64,000 nt of DNA from Porticoccaceae bacterium (GCA_018069525.1 JAGPUQ010000007.1:124001-188000); one strand, 5' to 3'. Shown: positions 52,882 through 63,958, numbered from the stretch's first letter. Notes: generated by a model not told the origin, from the sequence alone. Program-made: numbers and translations.

Positions 52882-54072
52882 ATGTCATTCAGTAAACGCG
52901 CCACCACTATCTGGCCCGTCATCACCGGCTTATTAGCTGCGGCGCTGATTCTGACTATCTCCGCTCGGATACAGCAGCCAGCGCCCGAACCACAAACTAT
53001 GGGTTCGGTTATCGGCAACCTGGCACCGGTGAGAACGATAACCAAGGACACCGTGTCCTACTCTGATGCGGTACAACGCGCCGCCCCTGCGGTAGTCAAC
53101 ATCTACACCCGCACCTTGCTACCCCAGCGCCTACATCCACTAATGTTCAACGATCCGCTTTTCCAGCGCTACTACAACAAAAGTGCACAACCGCAACAGC
53201 AGCGCATGGCTTCGTCATTGGGCTCGGGGGTGATTCTCAGCGACGACGGCTTTATTCTCACCAATCACCACGTGGTGGCCGGTGCCGATGAAATCATTGT
53301 GCTGTTATACGATGGCCGCGAAGCTCAGGCCCAACTGGTCGGTTCCGACCTCGAAACCGACCTGGCGGTATTGCGAATCACCCTGGACAAGCTCTCCCCC
53401 ATCGCCATCGGCAACTCCTCACAAACTCGGGTTGGCGATGTGGTACTGGCCATCGGCAACCCCTTCGGTTTGGGACAGTCGGTGTCGCAGGGCATTATCA
53501 GCGCGCGCGAACGCAACGGTCTTGGGCTCAGCACCTTCGAGAATTTTCTACAAACCGATGCCGCAATCAATCAGGGCAATTCCGGCGGCGCGCTGATCGA
53601 TGCCTACGGTAATTTGCTGGGGATCAACAGCGCCACCCTCAACGAAAGCTCATCGGTGGGTATCGGCTTCGCCATCCCGGTCAAAACCGTCATCAAGGTG
53701 CTGGAAGATATCGTTCAGTACGGCAAGGTCATTCGCGGCTCGCTGGGGATACAGGCACAACAATTATCGCAAGAGATCGCTGGACGTCTCGGACTGTCGC
53801 CGCCTAACGCGCTGATTATTACCCATGTCCAGATTGGCAGCCCAGCTCACACCGCTGGCCTACAACCCCGCGATATTATCACTCACATCAATAGCCGCCT
53901 GGTCTCCGACGGGGCACACGCGGCTAACCTGATCGCCGATTTAAAACCCGGCGACCCGGTGCGACTGCGTATTGTTCGGGATAATCAGATAATTGACGTC
54001 ACTGCGATAGCCGGTACCCGCGCAACCGGCAGTCCAATATCGACCACTCAGGGCGACCCTGCAGGTAGTTAA
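52882..54072 (+). CDS. algW: Periplasmic serine protease of the DegS/AlgW type
   Basis: A 396-residue HtrA-family protease. One N-terminal membrane helix (about 10-28) anchors it to the inner membrane. The trypsin-like domain has the catalytic triad in TNHHVV (His), DLETDLAVL (Asp) and GNSGGAL (Ser). A single PDZ domain (about 285-375) senses outer-membrane proteins. This is the DegS/AlgW plan, which starts RseA cleavage and the sigma-E envelope stress response. Position next to hisC matches algW of Pseudomonas, though here it converges on hisC. Confidence 0.93.
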   Translation: MSFSKRATTIWPVITGLLAAALILTISARIQQPAPEPQTMGSVIGNLAPVRTITKDTVSYSDAVQRAAPAVVNIYTRTLLPQRLHPLMFNDPLFQRYYNKSAQPQQQRMASSLGSGVILSDDGFILTNHHVVAGADEIIVLLYDGREAQAQLVGSDLETDLAVLRITLDKLSPIAIGNSSQTRVGDVVLAIGNPFGLGQSVSQGIISARERNGLGLSTFENFLQTDAAINQGNSGGALIDAYGNLLGINSATLNESSSVGIGFAIPVKTVIKVLEDIVQYGKVIRGSLGIQAQQLSQEIAGRLGLSPPNALIITHVQIGSPAHTAGLQPRDIITHINSRLVSDGAHAANLIADLKPGDPVRLRIVRDNQIIDVTAIAGTRATGSPISTTQGDPAGS

Positions 54073-54171
54073 TTACGTCGGCTTTTAATAAGGTTTAAAA
54101 TTTAAGGCTTAGGCTGCGCCGATCAAACGTAAAGGTTTTCGCTTGTTGCAGAGCTCCTTACAAATTACAAA

Positions 54172-55242
54172 TTACAAGATGCTTTTAAATGCCGCGCTCA
54201 TTGCCGCAACAAACAATTTATTTTGTTGCTCGTCGCCTACTGTAATACGCACAAACTCGCTAATGCGAAGCTTGTCAAAATGGCGCACCAGCACACCCGT
54301 CTCACGTAAAGCTTGCGCTAAATCCGCTCCCGCATATTTCTTATGGCGAGCAAACAAAAAATTCGCAGCCGAAGGTAGCACTTCAAAATCCAGTTTCACC
54401 AGTTCGGCAACCAGGGCTTCGCGGCTCTCAATTACTTGCCGGCGACGAGATTGAAAATACTCTTCATCTTCAAACGCGGCAATGCCACCGGCAATGGCGA
54501 GGCGGTCCAGAGGATAGGAGTTAAAACTGTTTTTAACCCGTTCCAGGGCCTCAATCAAACCAGCATCGGCAACCGCAAAACCCACGCGCAAGCCCGCCAG
54601 CGAGCGAGATTTCGACAGCGTTTGCACCACTACTAAATTAGGGAAACGCTTTACCAGGGCAATGGCAGATTCGCCACCGAAGTCGACATAGGCTTCATCG
54701 ATCACCACCACCGAATCCGGATTAAGCTGCAATAATTTTTCTATCTCGCCCAAGGCTAAGGGAACCCCGGTGGGCGCATTGGGGTTGGCAATAATAATGC
54801 CGCTGTTGGACTGAGCGTAGTCGTCGACCTCAACAGTAAAATCGTTTTTCAGTGCAATAGTCTGGTAATTAATGCCGTACAAACCACAGTACACCGGATA
54901 AAAACTGTAGGTAATATCCGGAAACAGAATCGGTTTATCATGTTTCAGCAAACCATAAAAAATATGTGCCAATACCTCGTCGGAGCCGTTGCCGACAAAA
55001 ATTTGAGAAGTTTCAACACCGTAATATTTGGCGATGGACGCTTTTAACTGATCCGCTTCCGGCGGCGGATACAACCGCAAACCGTCGTTGACTTGAGCCG
55101 CGATGGCCTCCATCACCCGAGGCGACGGCCCATAGGGGTTTTCGTTGGTATTGAGCTTTAGCAACTGATCGTTGCTGGGTTGTTCTCCCGGAACATAGGG
55201 ACTGAGGTCTTCTACAAAGTCGCTCCAATAACGCCTGCTCAC
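54172..55242 (-). CDS. hisC: Histidinol-phosphate aminotransferase
   Basis: A 356-residue PLP aminotransferase with [43 protein letters not shown] and the Schiff-base lysine in [16 protein letters not shown], all diagnostic of HisC. The start is GTG at 55242, which overlaps the hisD stop (GTGA). It converts imidazole-acetol phosphate to histidinol phosphate. It ends the hisG-hisD-hisC set, as in Pseudomonas. Confidence 0.97.
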   Translation of the reverse strand: MSRRYWSDFVEDLSPYVPGEQPSNDQLLKLNTNENPYGPSPRVMEAIAAQVNDGLRLYPPPEADQLKASIAKYYGVETSQIFVGNGSDEVLAHIFYGLLKHDKPILFPDITYSFYPVYCGLYGINYQTIALKNDFTVEVDDYAQSNSGIIIANPNAPTGVPLALGEIEKLLQLNPDSVVVIDEAYVDFGGESAIALVKRFPNLVVVQTLSKSRSLAGLRVGFAVADAGLIEALERVKNSFNSYPLDRLAIAGGIAAFEDEEYFQSRRRQVIESREALVAELVKLDFEVLPSAANFLFARHKKYAGADLAQALRETGVLVRHFDKLRISEFVRITVGDEQQNKLFVAAMSAAFKSIL

Positions 55243-56621
55243 GATTTATTTTCATCCTTTATTCGATATTCGGCCGACCGCGCGTGCGCCGTTAGGGATT
55301 CGCCCCGCGCCAATACCGAGGCCGTCTTGCCGAGAGTCGCAGCGCCCTGTGGCGAACACATAATCACCGAAGTGCGTTTTTGAAAATCGTAAACCCCCAA
55401 GGGCGATGAAAACCGTGCCGTGGTCGAGGTCGGCAACACGTGATTGGGGCCAGCGCAGTAATCACCCAACGCCTCGGCCGTGTAACGACCCAGAAATACC
55501 GCCCCGGCATGTCGTATTTTGGGCAGCCAGCTCTCCGCGTCAGCCACCGATAACTCAAGATGTTCCGGGGCAATGCGATTGGAGATAGCTATCGCTTCAT
55601 CCAGATTTTCAACCTGGATAAACGCACCACGGGCTCGTAACGACGCTTCAATCACCGCTCTTCGTTCCAGAGTAGGCAGTAAGCGCTCCATACTTTGCGC
55701 GACCTGATCCAGAAAGTCAGCGCGAGGACTGATTAAAATCGCCTGCGCCTGCTGGTCGTGCTCAGCCTGGGAAAACAAATCCATCGCGATCCAGTCGGGG
55801 TTGGTATCGCCATCACAAATCACCAATATTTCCGAAGGCCCGGCCACCATATCCAAACCGACCTGACCAAACACCTGGCGCTTGGCGGCGGCGACATAGG
55901 CATTGCCCGGCCCGACAATTTTATCGACTGCAGGGATGGTCTCGGTGCCATAGGCTAAAGCTGCAACCGCCTGCGCGCCACCCACCGTAAACACTCGCGT
56001 AACACCGACAATAGCCGCTGCCGCTAACACCAGGGGATTAAGCACTCCGTCTGGTGCCGGACTCACCATAATAATTTCAGCCACCCCCGCTACCTGGGCA
56101 GGAATCGCATTCATCAATACCGAAGAGGGGTAACTCGCCTGACCACCGGGAACATAAATCCCCACTCGATCCAGTGGCGTGATTTGCTGGCCCAGCAAAG
56201 TGCCGTCGGCTTCCCGGTAATTCCAGGATTCCTGTTGCTGACGCTGGTGAAAATTTTTTACGCGTTCAGCGGCGGTGTACAAGGCCTCGCGCTGCTCACC
56301 GGGCAGACCTTCAAGAGCTTGCTGACATTGGTCTGGAGAAATTTCCAGCTCACTCGCCGAACCTGCTGTTCTGCGGTCAAAGCGATTAGTGAAGGCCAAT
56401 AAAGCGGCATCACCGTCGAGACGCACCTGGGCGAGGATATCGGCGACGCTGGCTTCCAGAGTTTTGTCGGCAAGCACTTGCCAGGCTGTCAAACCGGCGA
56501 GACGCCGATCAAAGTCCTCGGCCCTGCTACTCAGCCGGGTGATATTTAGAGAGGAGCTTTTATTTGTAAGATCAACTTCCGTGTCCGATCCCGATGCTGT
56601 AGACGATTTTTGGGTGGCCAC
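55239..56621 (-). CDS. hisD: Histidinol dehydrogenase
   Basis: A 460-residue zinc enzyme with [75 protein letters not shown] and [33 protein letters not shown]. It oxidises histidinol to histidine in two NAD-dependent steps. The start is GTG at 56621, with GGAG upstream. The first 20 or so residues exceed E. coli HisD. Its stop overlaps hisC. Confidence 0.97.
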   Translation of the reverse strand: MATQKSSTASGSDTEVDLTNKSSSLNITRLSSRAEDFDRRLAGLTAWQVLADKTLEASVADILAQVRLDGDAALLAFTNRFDRRTAGSASELEISPDQCQQALEGLPGEQREALYTAAERVKNFHQRQQQESWNYREADGTLLGQQITPLDRVGIYVPGGQASYPSSVLMNAIPAQVAGVAEIIMVSPAPDGVLNPLVLAAAAIVGVTRVFTVGGAQAVAALAYGTETIPAVDKIVGPGNAYVAAAKRQVFGQVGLDMVAGPSEILVICDGDTNPDWIAMDLFSQAEHDQQAQAILISPRADFLDQVAQSMERLLPTLERRAVIEASLRARGAFIQVENLDEAIAISNRIAPEHLELSVADAESWLPKIRHAGAVFLGRYTAEALGDYCAGPNHVLPTSTTARFSSPLGVYDFQKRTSVIMCSPQGAATLGKTASVLARGESLTAHARSAEYRIKDENKS

Positions 56622-56625
56622 GACA

Positions 56626-57261
56626 CTAATCTCCGACCACAGCTTGCTTTAGCTCATCAACAAGAGGCTGAATCACACGGTATTTGGTTTTAAACGCGCC
56701 TTTGTTGATAATCAGCCGCGAACTGATGTTGGCGATCAATTCTCGCGCCTCAAGGCCGTTGGCACGCAAAGTGTTACCACTATCGACTATATCGACAATT
56801 TCATCGGCCAGCGCCATTACGGGGGCCAACTCCATACCCCCGTATAATTTGACAATATCGGCCTGACGACCCTGCTCCGCATAGTAACGGCGGGCCACGT
56901 TGACATACTTGGTCGCCACGCGGATTCGACCGGGCTTGGCTTGCACACCGGTGAGCGCCGCCGTCATTAAACGGCAGCGGGCAATACCTAAGTCCAGCGG
57001 CTCATAAAAATCCTCGCCGCCGTGCTCCATCAAACCATCTTTACCGGCAACACCCATATCGGCGACACCAAACTGCACGTAGGTGGCCACATCGCTACCT
57101 CTGAGCACCAATAAGCGCACGCCATCGCGATTAGTGTCAAACACCAGCTTGCGACTGCTGGCGATATCCTCGGCAGGCTCAATACCCGCGCGCGCCAGCA
57201 GCGGCAGAGTCTCCGCCAAAATACGACCTTTGGTTAATGCTATGGTCAGGCTGGTCGCCAT
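56626..57261 (-). CDS. hisG: ATP phosphoribosyltransferase, short form
   Basis: The 211-residue short HisG, with [33 protein letters not shown] and [17 protein letters not shown]. It lacks the C-terminal histidine-binding domain, so it needs the HisZ regulatory subunit, which must be elsewhere. It catalyses the first step of histidine synthesis. It lies between murA (14 bp) and hisD (4 bp), the usual order. Confidence 0.97.
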   Translation of the reverse strand: MATSLTIALTKGRILAETLPLLARAGIEPAEDIASSRKLVFDTNRDGVRLLVLRGSDVATYVQFGVADMGVAGKDGLMEHGGEDFYEPLDLGIARCRLMTAALTGVQAKPGRIRVATKYVNVARRYYAEQGRQADIVKLYGGMELAPVMALADEIVDIVDSGNTLRANGLEARELIANISSRLIINKGAFKTKYRVIQPLVDELKQAVVGD

Positions 57262-57275
57262 ATTTTTATTCCAAA

Positions 57276-58568
<1,293 letters not shown>

Positions 58569-58635
58569 TTAAGCGCGCGAGAAACATAAAAAAACCAACA
58601 CGAGAGTCGTATCGGCAATGATTAATCGTTACTGG

Positions 58636-58872
58636 TTAAAGCGCCTGCCACTCCGCCGGGGTATAAGCTTTGATATTGACGGCATGAATGGCACCAGAGG
58701 CTATCAGATCGTTGAGTACCCCGTAGACTTTTTGTTGTCTCTGCACCGCGCGCAGACCCTCAAAAACACTGCCAGCAAGCGTTACGCTGACGTGGTTACC
58801 TTCTACCACCGCTTGCACGTCATCGACATCCAGTGCCGTTTGCAAACGGTTAATGATCAGCTCAGCATCCAT
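58636..58872 (-). CDS. ibaG: BolA family protein IbaG
   Basis: A 78-residue BolA-like protein. It has VEGNHVSVTLAGSVFEGLRAVQRQQKVYGVLNDLIASGAIHAVNIKAYTPAEW, where the conserved His may help bind iron-sulfur clusters with a monothiol glutaredoxin. I choose the ATG at 58872 because it fits the family; a GTG three codons earlier is also open. It lies between mlaC and murA, as in E. coli, but mlaB is missing from the usual place. Confidence 0.92.
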   Translation of the reverse strand: MDAELIINRLQTALDVDDVQAVVEGNHVSVTLAGSVFEGLRAVQRQQKVYGVLNDLIASGAIHAVNIKAYTPAEWQAL

Positions 58873-58983
58873 GTTGGGCACCCAGCTTATGAGTGTTCAG
58901 TTTGCAGGCATTCATATTATAGAACGCCCGACACTCTGAATACGGAATTAACATTACACTTATCGGCATACTTAGAACCATAC

Positions 58984-59874
58984 TCAACTCTCGCTCGCAT
59001 CCCAATTGGTAATCACCTTATCGATGTCGCCAGCATTCTGCTGTGCAGCCTGTACAAATTGATTGCGGAAGGTTTTGCCGAGATTTATACCGTTAATCAC
59101 CACGTTAACCACTTTCCACTCGCCTTCACGATTGAGACCCATACTGTATTCCAGCGGATAGCGTCCTTCGGCGTTGCGAATTTCCTGAACAACAGTGGCT
59201 TTGCGCTTCTCCCCAGGAGACTCGATCGGGGATACCAACACAATTTTTTCATCGCCATAGTTCAGTAAACCGCGGCCGTAGGTTTCCACCAAACCAGCTT
59301 TAAAAATTCGTGCGAACTCCTGTTTTTGCACCTCGGTAGCCGTTTTACGGTAGGGACCCATGACATTTAAAGCGATCCAGTCAAAATCAATGGCTTTCAT
59401 CATTGCCGTATCAACCTCACCGACAAACTGCTTAAAGCGCTCATCTTCAGCAGCCTTCGCGCTGGTCTCAGCGGCTAACACCCCGCGTTCTGATTCGCGA
59501 TACTGAGCAATCAGCGCCACCACTTCATTGGTGATACTCTCGATCACCATATGAGGAAACGGCGGAACCCCGGACGTCGCCTCGACCGTCATACCTGCAG
59601 AGCTGTTTTCAGCAGCAACATCTTCAGCCGCGACGCTTGCAGCCGGAAGACTGTCATTCGCAAGACTGTCGTTCGCAAGACTTACACCCAAAAGAGAGAA
59701 CATCGACATCGCCAGCAATAAGGCACTCAAGGTCAAAATTTTGACGCTTCGCTGTACATTGTCCTGACCACCACATCGACTCGCTATTTGATTCGACGAA
59801 ACGTTACCGGTCTGTGGTATTTGCCCACCAATCACCGCCCCGACCACTATTGAAGGAAATATTTGCTTTGTCAT
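58984..59874 (-). CDS. mlaC: MlaC-family phospholipid-binding protein
   Basis: An MlaC/Ttg2D family protein carrying phospholipids between outer and inner membranes. The core (residues about 95-290) shows IALNVMGPYRKTATEVQKQEFARIFKAGLVETYGRGLLNYGDEKIVLVSP and WKVVNVVINGINLGKTFRNQF. The ATG at 59874 gives 296 residues with about 41 before the hydrophobic signal segment. A TTG inside that stretch may be the real start. After the signal there is a repeat linker (SLANDSLANDSL, then Ala/Glu-rich). mlaF, mlaE, mlaD and mlaB are not at this locus. Confidence 0.88.
   Translation of the reverse strand: MTKQIFPSIVVGAVIGGQIPQTGNVSSNQIASRCGGQDNVQRSVKILTLSALLLAMSMFSLLGVSLANDSLANDSLPAASVAAEDVAAENSSAGMTVEATSGVPPFPHMVIESITNEVVALIAQYRESERGVLAAETSAKAAEDERFKQFVGEVDTAMMKAIDFDWIALNVMGPYRKTATEVQKQEFARIFKAGLVETYGRGLLNYGDEKIVLVSPIESPGEKRKATVVQEIRNAEGRYPLEYSMGLNREGEWKVVNVVINGINLGKTFRNQFVQAAQQNAGDIDKVITNWDASES
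59653..59682. repeat. 15-bp tandem duplication in the mlaC linker
   Basis: gtcattcgcaagact is followed by gtcgttcgcaagact, giving SLAND twice after the signal peptide. Confidence 0.93.
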
Positions 59875-60104
59875 AAAACCACGTCCTATTACTGCTGCTT
59901 GAGTACTAAATTAGACATAAACAGGCACTGCAAGTGCCCGTCTTCCCTAGATAAATCTCTCTATCACCACTACCTGAGCGGTGACTTTAAAGGCCGCACA
60001 CTATACCATTGCCATCCGCTTATTTCGAATATTGACGCTTACTTCACAAGATCGGGCTTAACGCCACATCCGCCGAGCCGAAGCACTCAACACAAGAGCA
60101 CTAA

Positions 60105-61079
60105 ATGACCGCATTACTCGTCCCTCTACTGTATATCCTGCTCGGTCTCGCGGGACTTATCTGGTCTGCCGATCGCTTCGTTATCGGCAGTGCTGGCCTG
60201 GCTCGCAACCTCGGTATTTCGCCGTTGATGATCGGGTTAACCATTGTCGCCCTTGGCACCTCGGCCCCGGAAGTCATTGTCTCCATAAACGCGGTATTAC
60301 AGGACTCTGCCAGCATCGCGGTGGGCAACGCGCTCGGCTCCAATCTGGCCAATATCGGCCTGGTACTGGGCGTAACCGCGCTGATCGCGCCGCTGCCTGC
60401 ACAGCGTCACCTGATTTGGCAGGAAGGCCCGGTATTACTGCTTGTTACACTGGCGGCTGGGCTATGCCTGAGTAACGGCTGGCTCGGACGCATTGAAAGT
60501 CTGTTACTACTGGCGATGATTGTGCCCGTTATGTTCGCCGCTATTTATTACAAAAAAAGCCACCCCGATCCAGAAATCGTCGCCGAAGGCGAGCAGGTCC
60601 CGAAGTTATCCAATACTGCGGCGATACTGTGGTTTGTACTCGGCCTGGTAGTGATGTTAATCAGCGCGCGACTGCTGGTATCCGGAGCCAAAACCGTGGC
60701 ACTGGAGTTTGGTATCAGCGAACTGGTTATTGGCTTAACCGTAGTAGCAATTGGCACCAGCCTGCCCGAACTGGCGGCTTCTCTGGCCAGTGCGCTGAAA
60801 GGCCACCACGATATCGCCATTGGCAATATCTTCGGTTCCAACATGTTCAACCTGCTGGCAGTGATGCCCATTGCCGGCATTGCCAAACCGCTAAATATTG
60901 GCATGGACGTGTTTTACCGAGACTATGCCGCCGTGGCCATCCTCACCGTGGTCTTTATATCTATCATTGCCTATGGTTTACGCGGGAAAAGACAGCAGGC
61001 CGTACTGTCCAGACGCGTTGGCGGTTTACTGCTGGGGCTCTACGTCCTTTACTATCTGATTCTATTGCCAACAAGCTGA
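60105..61079 (+). CDS. yrbG: Calcium/sodium antiporter YrbG
   Basis: A 324-residue CaCA-family exchanger with about ten membrane helices. The two inverted alpha repeats are visible as MIGLTIVALGTSAPEVIVSI...GNALGSNLANIGLVLG and VIGLTVVAIGTSLPELAASL...GNIFGSNMFNLLAV. It is adjacent to kdsD, as in E. coli. It is divergent from mlaC, leaving 230 bp with no mlaFED genes between. Confidence 0.95.
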   Translation: MTALLVPLLYILLGLAGLIWSADRFVIGSAGLARNLGISPLMIGLTIVALGTSAPEVIVSINAVLQDSASIAVGNALGSNLANIGLVLGVTALIAPLPAQRHLIWQEGPVLLLVTLAAGLCLSNGWLGRIESLLLLAMIVPVMFAAIYYKKSHPDPEIVAEGEQVPKLSNTAAILWFVLGLVVMLISARLLVSGAKTVALEFGISELVIGLTVVAIGTSLPELAASLASALKGHHDIAIGNIFGSNMFNLLAVMPIAGIAKPLNIGMDVFYRDYAAVAILTVVFISIIAYGLRGKRQQAVLSRRVGGLLLGLYVLYYLILLPTS

Positions 61080-61113
61080 CCCGAGGTCAGCGTATCGTTA
61101 TACTAAGCGCGTC

Positions 61114-61200
61114 TTTTAATAAACGGTCGATTTTAATAAACGGTCGACTTTAATAAACGACCAACTTTAACGAACGGCCGGCTTTGAAACCGACCGTCGA
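61114..61200. repeat. Five 17-bp tandem repeats between yrbG and kdsD
   Basis: Units of the type ttttaataaacggtcga run head to tail: two exact copies, two diverged 17-bp copies and a 19-bp copy. They fill half of the 178-bp spacer. Confidence 0.93.
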
Positions 61201-61257
61201 CTTTGCTCTCGCTATTTATTGGACGCTTCAAAATGACAATAACGGAAAACCCCAACC

Positions 61258-62256
61258 TTGACTGACCCCACTTTGATCAATAGGGATTCCGCCGGGAGCG
61301 ACCTGATCACCCCCGCCGTGCGCACCATCGAAATGGAAATTGCCGCCGTGCAGGCGCTATTGCCACGCATTGGTGCCGACTTTGTACGCGCCTGCGAATT
61401 AATTTTAGCCTGCACTGGCCGCACCATCGTGATTGGCATGGGCAAGTCCGGGCACATCGCCAACAAAATAGCCGCCACCCTGGCGAGCACCGGAACCCCG
61501 GCATTTTTTGTTCATCCCGGCGAAGCCAGTCACGGCGATATGGGTATGATCACCCGTGCGGATGTGGTGGTCGCTATTTCGAACTCCGGTGAAACCGCAG
61601 AAATTATCACTTTGATCCCTCTGCTTAAACGCCTCGACGTGCCCTTAATCGGAATGACCGGTGCGGTGGAATCTGCACTGGCTCGCGCCTCCGATACCCA
61701 CCTGGACATCAGCGTGGCCAGCGAAGCCTGCCCCCTTGGCCTGGCGCCGACCAGTAGTACTACAGCCGCACTAGTGATGGGCGATGCCCTTGCCGTCGCC
61801 CTACTGGAAACCCGCGGCTTTAGCGCAGAAGATTTTGCGTTTTCCCACCCCGGCGGCAAGCTGGGTCGCAAGCTGCTATTGAAAGTAGGCGATGTGATGC
61901 ACGCTGGCAAGGAAACGCCGCAGGTAGCACCCGACACACTGCTGCGCAATGCTCTGCTCGAAATGACGGCAAAAGGCCTGGGTATGACCACCGTGGTGGA
62001 TGCCGGGGGCCAGTTACTGGGCGTATTTACCGATGGCGATTTGCGCCGCGCCATCGACCAGCAGATCGACATCAACACTGCAACGGTGGGTGAAGTTATG
62101 ACCCCCAACTGCCTGACTATCCACCCCAACATGCTGGCGGCGGAAGCGCTGGGCATTATGGAAACCAAGACTGTTACCGCACTGGTGGTCGAGGACGACC
62201 AGCAGGCAAGGGGCGTGATTCATATGCACGACCTGTTAAAGGCCGGCGTAGCATGA
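61258..62256 (+). CDS. kdsD: Arabinose-5-phosphate isomerase
   Basis: KdsD makes D-arabinose 5-phosphate for Kdo. The 332-residue protein has a SIS domain (VIGMGKSGHIANKIAATLASTGTPAFFVHPGEASHGDMGMI, ISNSGETAEI) and two CBS domains (about 205-330). The start is TTG at 61258, which gives the usual length. No ATG is available in frame ahead of the first strand. kdsC overlaps its stop (ATGA). Confidence 0.96.
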   Translation: MTDPTLINRDSAGSDLITPAVRTIEMEIAAVQALLPRIGADFVRACELILACTGRTIVIGMGKSGHIANKIAATLASTGTPAFFVHPGEASHGDMGMITRADVVVAISNSGETAEIITLIPLLKRLDVPLIGMTGAVESALARASDTHLDISVASEACPLGLAPTSSTTAALVMGDALAVALLETRGFSAEDFAFSHPGGKLGRKLLLKVGDVMHAGKETPQVAPDTLLRNALLEMTAKGLGMTTVVDAGGQLLGVFTDGDLRRAIDQQIDINTATVGEVMTPNCLTIHPNMLAAEALGIMETKTVTALVVEDDQQARGVIHMHDLLKAGVA

Positions 62257-62816
62257 CCATTCCATCCAAACCCGCTAAATCCGCAAGCCCACACATTCTG
62301 TCGGCGGCGCGAAACATCAAAGCCGTGATTCTGGATGTTGACGGCGTGCTCACCGACGGCAAACTCTACTACGGCAACCAGGGCGAACAACTCAAAACCT
62401 TTAACACCCAGGACGGCCTCGGCATCAAACTCTTACAACGCGCGGGTATCAAAGTCGGTATTATCACCGCACGCAGCTCTCAACTGGTCAGTCGTCGCGC
62501 CGCAGAACTGAGCCTCGATTACCTGATTCAGGGCCGCGAAGACAAACTCAGCGCACTTGAGGAATTGCGGGCCGATCACTCCCTGCCCTTCACCCTGGCC
62601 GAAATCGCCTATATGGGCGATGATCTTCCCGACCTGCCGGTAATTCGTCAGGTCGGTCTCGGCATGACTGTCGCCAACGCCAGCACGACAGTGACCCAGT
62701 ACGCCGACTGGCAGTCGATGTTTCCCGGTGGAGCCGGAGCGGTGCGGGAGGCGGCCGAGATGATCCTTGGTGCACAGGACAAGCTCGACACCGTGTTAGC
62801 TGAATATTTAACATGA
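62253..62816 (+). CDS. kdsC: KDO 8-phosphate phosphatase
   Basis: KdsC is a HAD phosphatase releasing phosphate from Kdo-8-phosphate. The 187-residue protein has the nucleophile motif ILDVDGVLTDGKLYYG, FNTQDGLGIKLLQRAGIKVGIITARSS and AYMGDDLPDLPVIRQVGLGM. It overlaps kdsD by four bases and is nine bases ahead of lptC. The N-terminus is longer than E. coli by a few residues. Confidence 0.97.
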   Translation: MTIPSKPAKSASPHILSAARNIKAVILDVDGVLTDGKLYYGNQGEQLKTFNTQDGLGIKLLQRAGIKVGIITARSSQLVSRRAAELSLDYLIQGREDKLSALEELRADHSLPFTLAEIAYMGDDLPDLPVIRQVGLGMTVANASTTVTQYADWQSMFPGGAGAVREAAEMILGAQDKLDTVLAEYLT

Positions 62817-62825
62817 AGACTTCTC

Positions 62826-63404
62826 ATGAGATCTAACGTGAAAAATATCGTCTTGCTCGCGCTTGCCGCCGTGGCACTCCTCGCCTTCCTGACCTTCTGG
62901 GAATCCCCACCCAAACTGTTTATTCGCGACGCCAGGATACTGATACCCGAATCACCGAAAGCCGACAGCTATATGCGCGCCACCTTCACTCGCAAGTTTG
63001 ATGACACCGGCATTTTGTCTTATACCCTGGACTCAAGCAGTGGCGAGTACTTCAAAACCGGCGATCGACTCGAACTTCAGCAACCACAGCTGCAGGCGCT
63101 GAACGACGCAGAAAACATCCAGCCCTGGCATCTCAACGCCAACAGCGGCGTCATCTTTAACACTAAAAACCGCGTGGTTATGAGCGGCAAAGTTCACGCC
63201 TGGCAGCAAGTCCCCGCCGGTAAAAATCAGTTGCGCACGCCAAGATTAGTATTTTTTCCCGACACCAACACCGCCGAAACCCAAAGCCGTGTGGCCTTGA
63301 CATCGCCCACCGGCACTACCACCGCTAAGGGTTTAAAAGCGAATCTCCAGCAGCAGACCTATGAATTACTCTCGCAGGTAAAAAGTGTCCATAAACCTCA
63401 GTAA
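62826..63404 (+). CDS. lptC: LPS export protein LptC
   Basis: LptC anchors the periplasmic LPS bridge to the LptBFG transporter. The 192-residue protein has an N-terminal membrane helix (IVLLALAAVALLAFLTFW) and an OstA-like beta-jellyroll. It includes DSYMRATFTRKFDDTGILSYTLDSSSGEYF, WHLNANSG and ALTSPTGTTTAKGLKANL. It follows kdsC by nine bases and precedes lptA, the standard order. Confidence 0.93.
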   Translation: MRSNVKNIVLLALAAVALLAFLTFWESPPKLFIRDARILIPESPKADSYMRATFTRKFDDTGILSYTLDSSSGEYFKTGDRLELQQPQLQALNDAENIQPWHLNANSGVIFNTKNRVVMSGKVHAWQQVPAGKNQLRTPRLVFFPDTNTAETQSRVALTSPTGTTTAKGLKANLQQQTYELLSQVKSVHKPQ

Positions 63405-63410
63405 CTATTT

Positions 63411-63475
63411 ATGAAAACTGTCCGCAAGTTATGAAAGCTGTCCGCAAGCTACCGGCCATGAAAACTGTCCGCCAA
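63411..63475. repeat. Triplicated lptA start segment with a 7-codon minicistron
   Basis: Copies of atgaaaactgtccgcaag begin at 63411, 63431 (atgaaagctgtccgcaag) and 63458 (atgaaaactgtccgccaa). The first reads MKTVRKL and then TGA, with that TGA overlapping the second ATG (ATGA). It could act as a short translated leader. Confidence 0.9.
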
Positions 63476-63958
63476 CTACTGGTGTGCATACTCCTAAGCT
63501 TGCTTAGCACCCCGCTGTGGGCGCTGCCAACTGATCGCGCACAGGCGATACACATCGAATCAGACAGCGCTACGCGCAACGATAAAACCGGCATTACTAT
63601 TTATACCGGCTCGGTAAAAATAAAACAGGGCTCCCTAAATATTTCCGCAGATAAAGTCACGGTATATTCCGAAGCTAACGTGGTCAGCAAAATTGTCTGT
63701 CTTGGCAAACCTGCGGTCTACCAACAACAACCCAAAGTAGAAGACGAAATAATGACCGCGCGTGCCAATACCATTGAATATCAGCTTACGAAAGAAATCA
63801 TGGTACTGACCGGGGATGCCAGCGTTGACCAGGCCGGCTCAACGCTAAAAGGACCGGTAATCAATTACGATATCAAGGCAGAACAGATGCAGGCTAGTGG
63901 TGAGGGTCGCGTGCAGATGGTGATTCCGCCCAGCCAGCAAGCGGAGTCTACTCGCTAG
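63431..63958 (+). CDS. lptA: LPS transport protein LptA
   Basis: LptA forms the periplasmic LPS bridge. The protein has a signal peptide (MKTVRQLLVCILLSLLSTPLWA) and OstA domain: IHIESDSATRNDKTGITIYTGSVKIKQGSLNISADKVTVY and MTARANTIEYQLTKEIMVLTGDASVDQAGSTLKGPVINYD. The start could be the ATG at 63431 or at 63458. The latter leaves a more usual signal peptide. Both arise from a triplication of the start segment. lptB begins two bases after the stop. Confidence 0.94.
   Translation: MKAVRKLPAMKTVRQLLVCILLSLLSTPLWALPTDRAQAIHIESDSATRNDKTGITIYTGSVKIKQGSLNISADKVTVYSEANVVSKIVCLGKPAVYQQQPKVEDEIMTARANTIEYQLTKEIMVLTGDASVDQAGSTLKGPVINYDIKAEQMQASGEGRVQMVIPPSQQAESTR

Noticed and set aside
58618-59268. 216-codon plus-strand frame across ibaG and mlaC
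   Set aside because: It is antisense to two recognised genes and spans their gap with no start signal.
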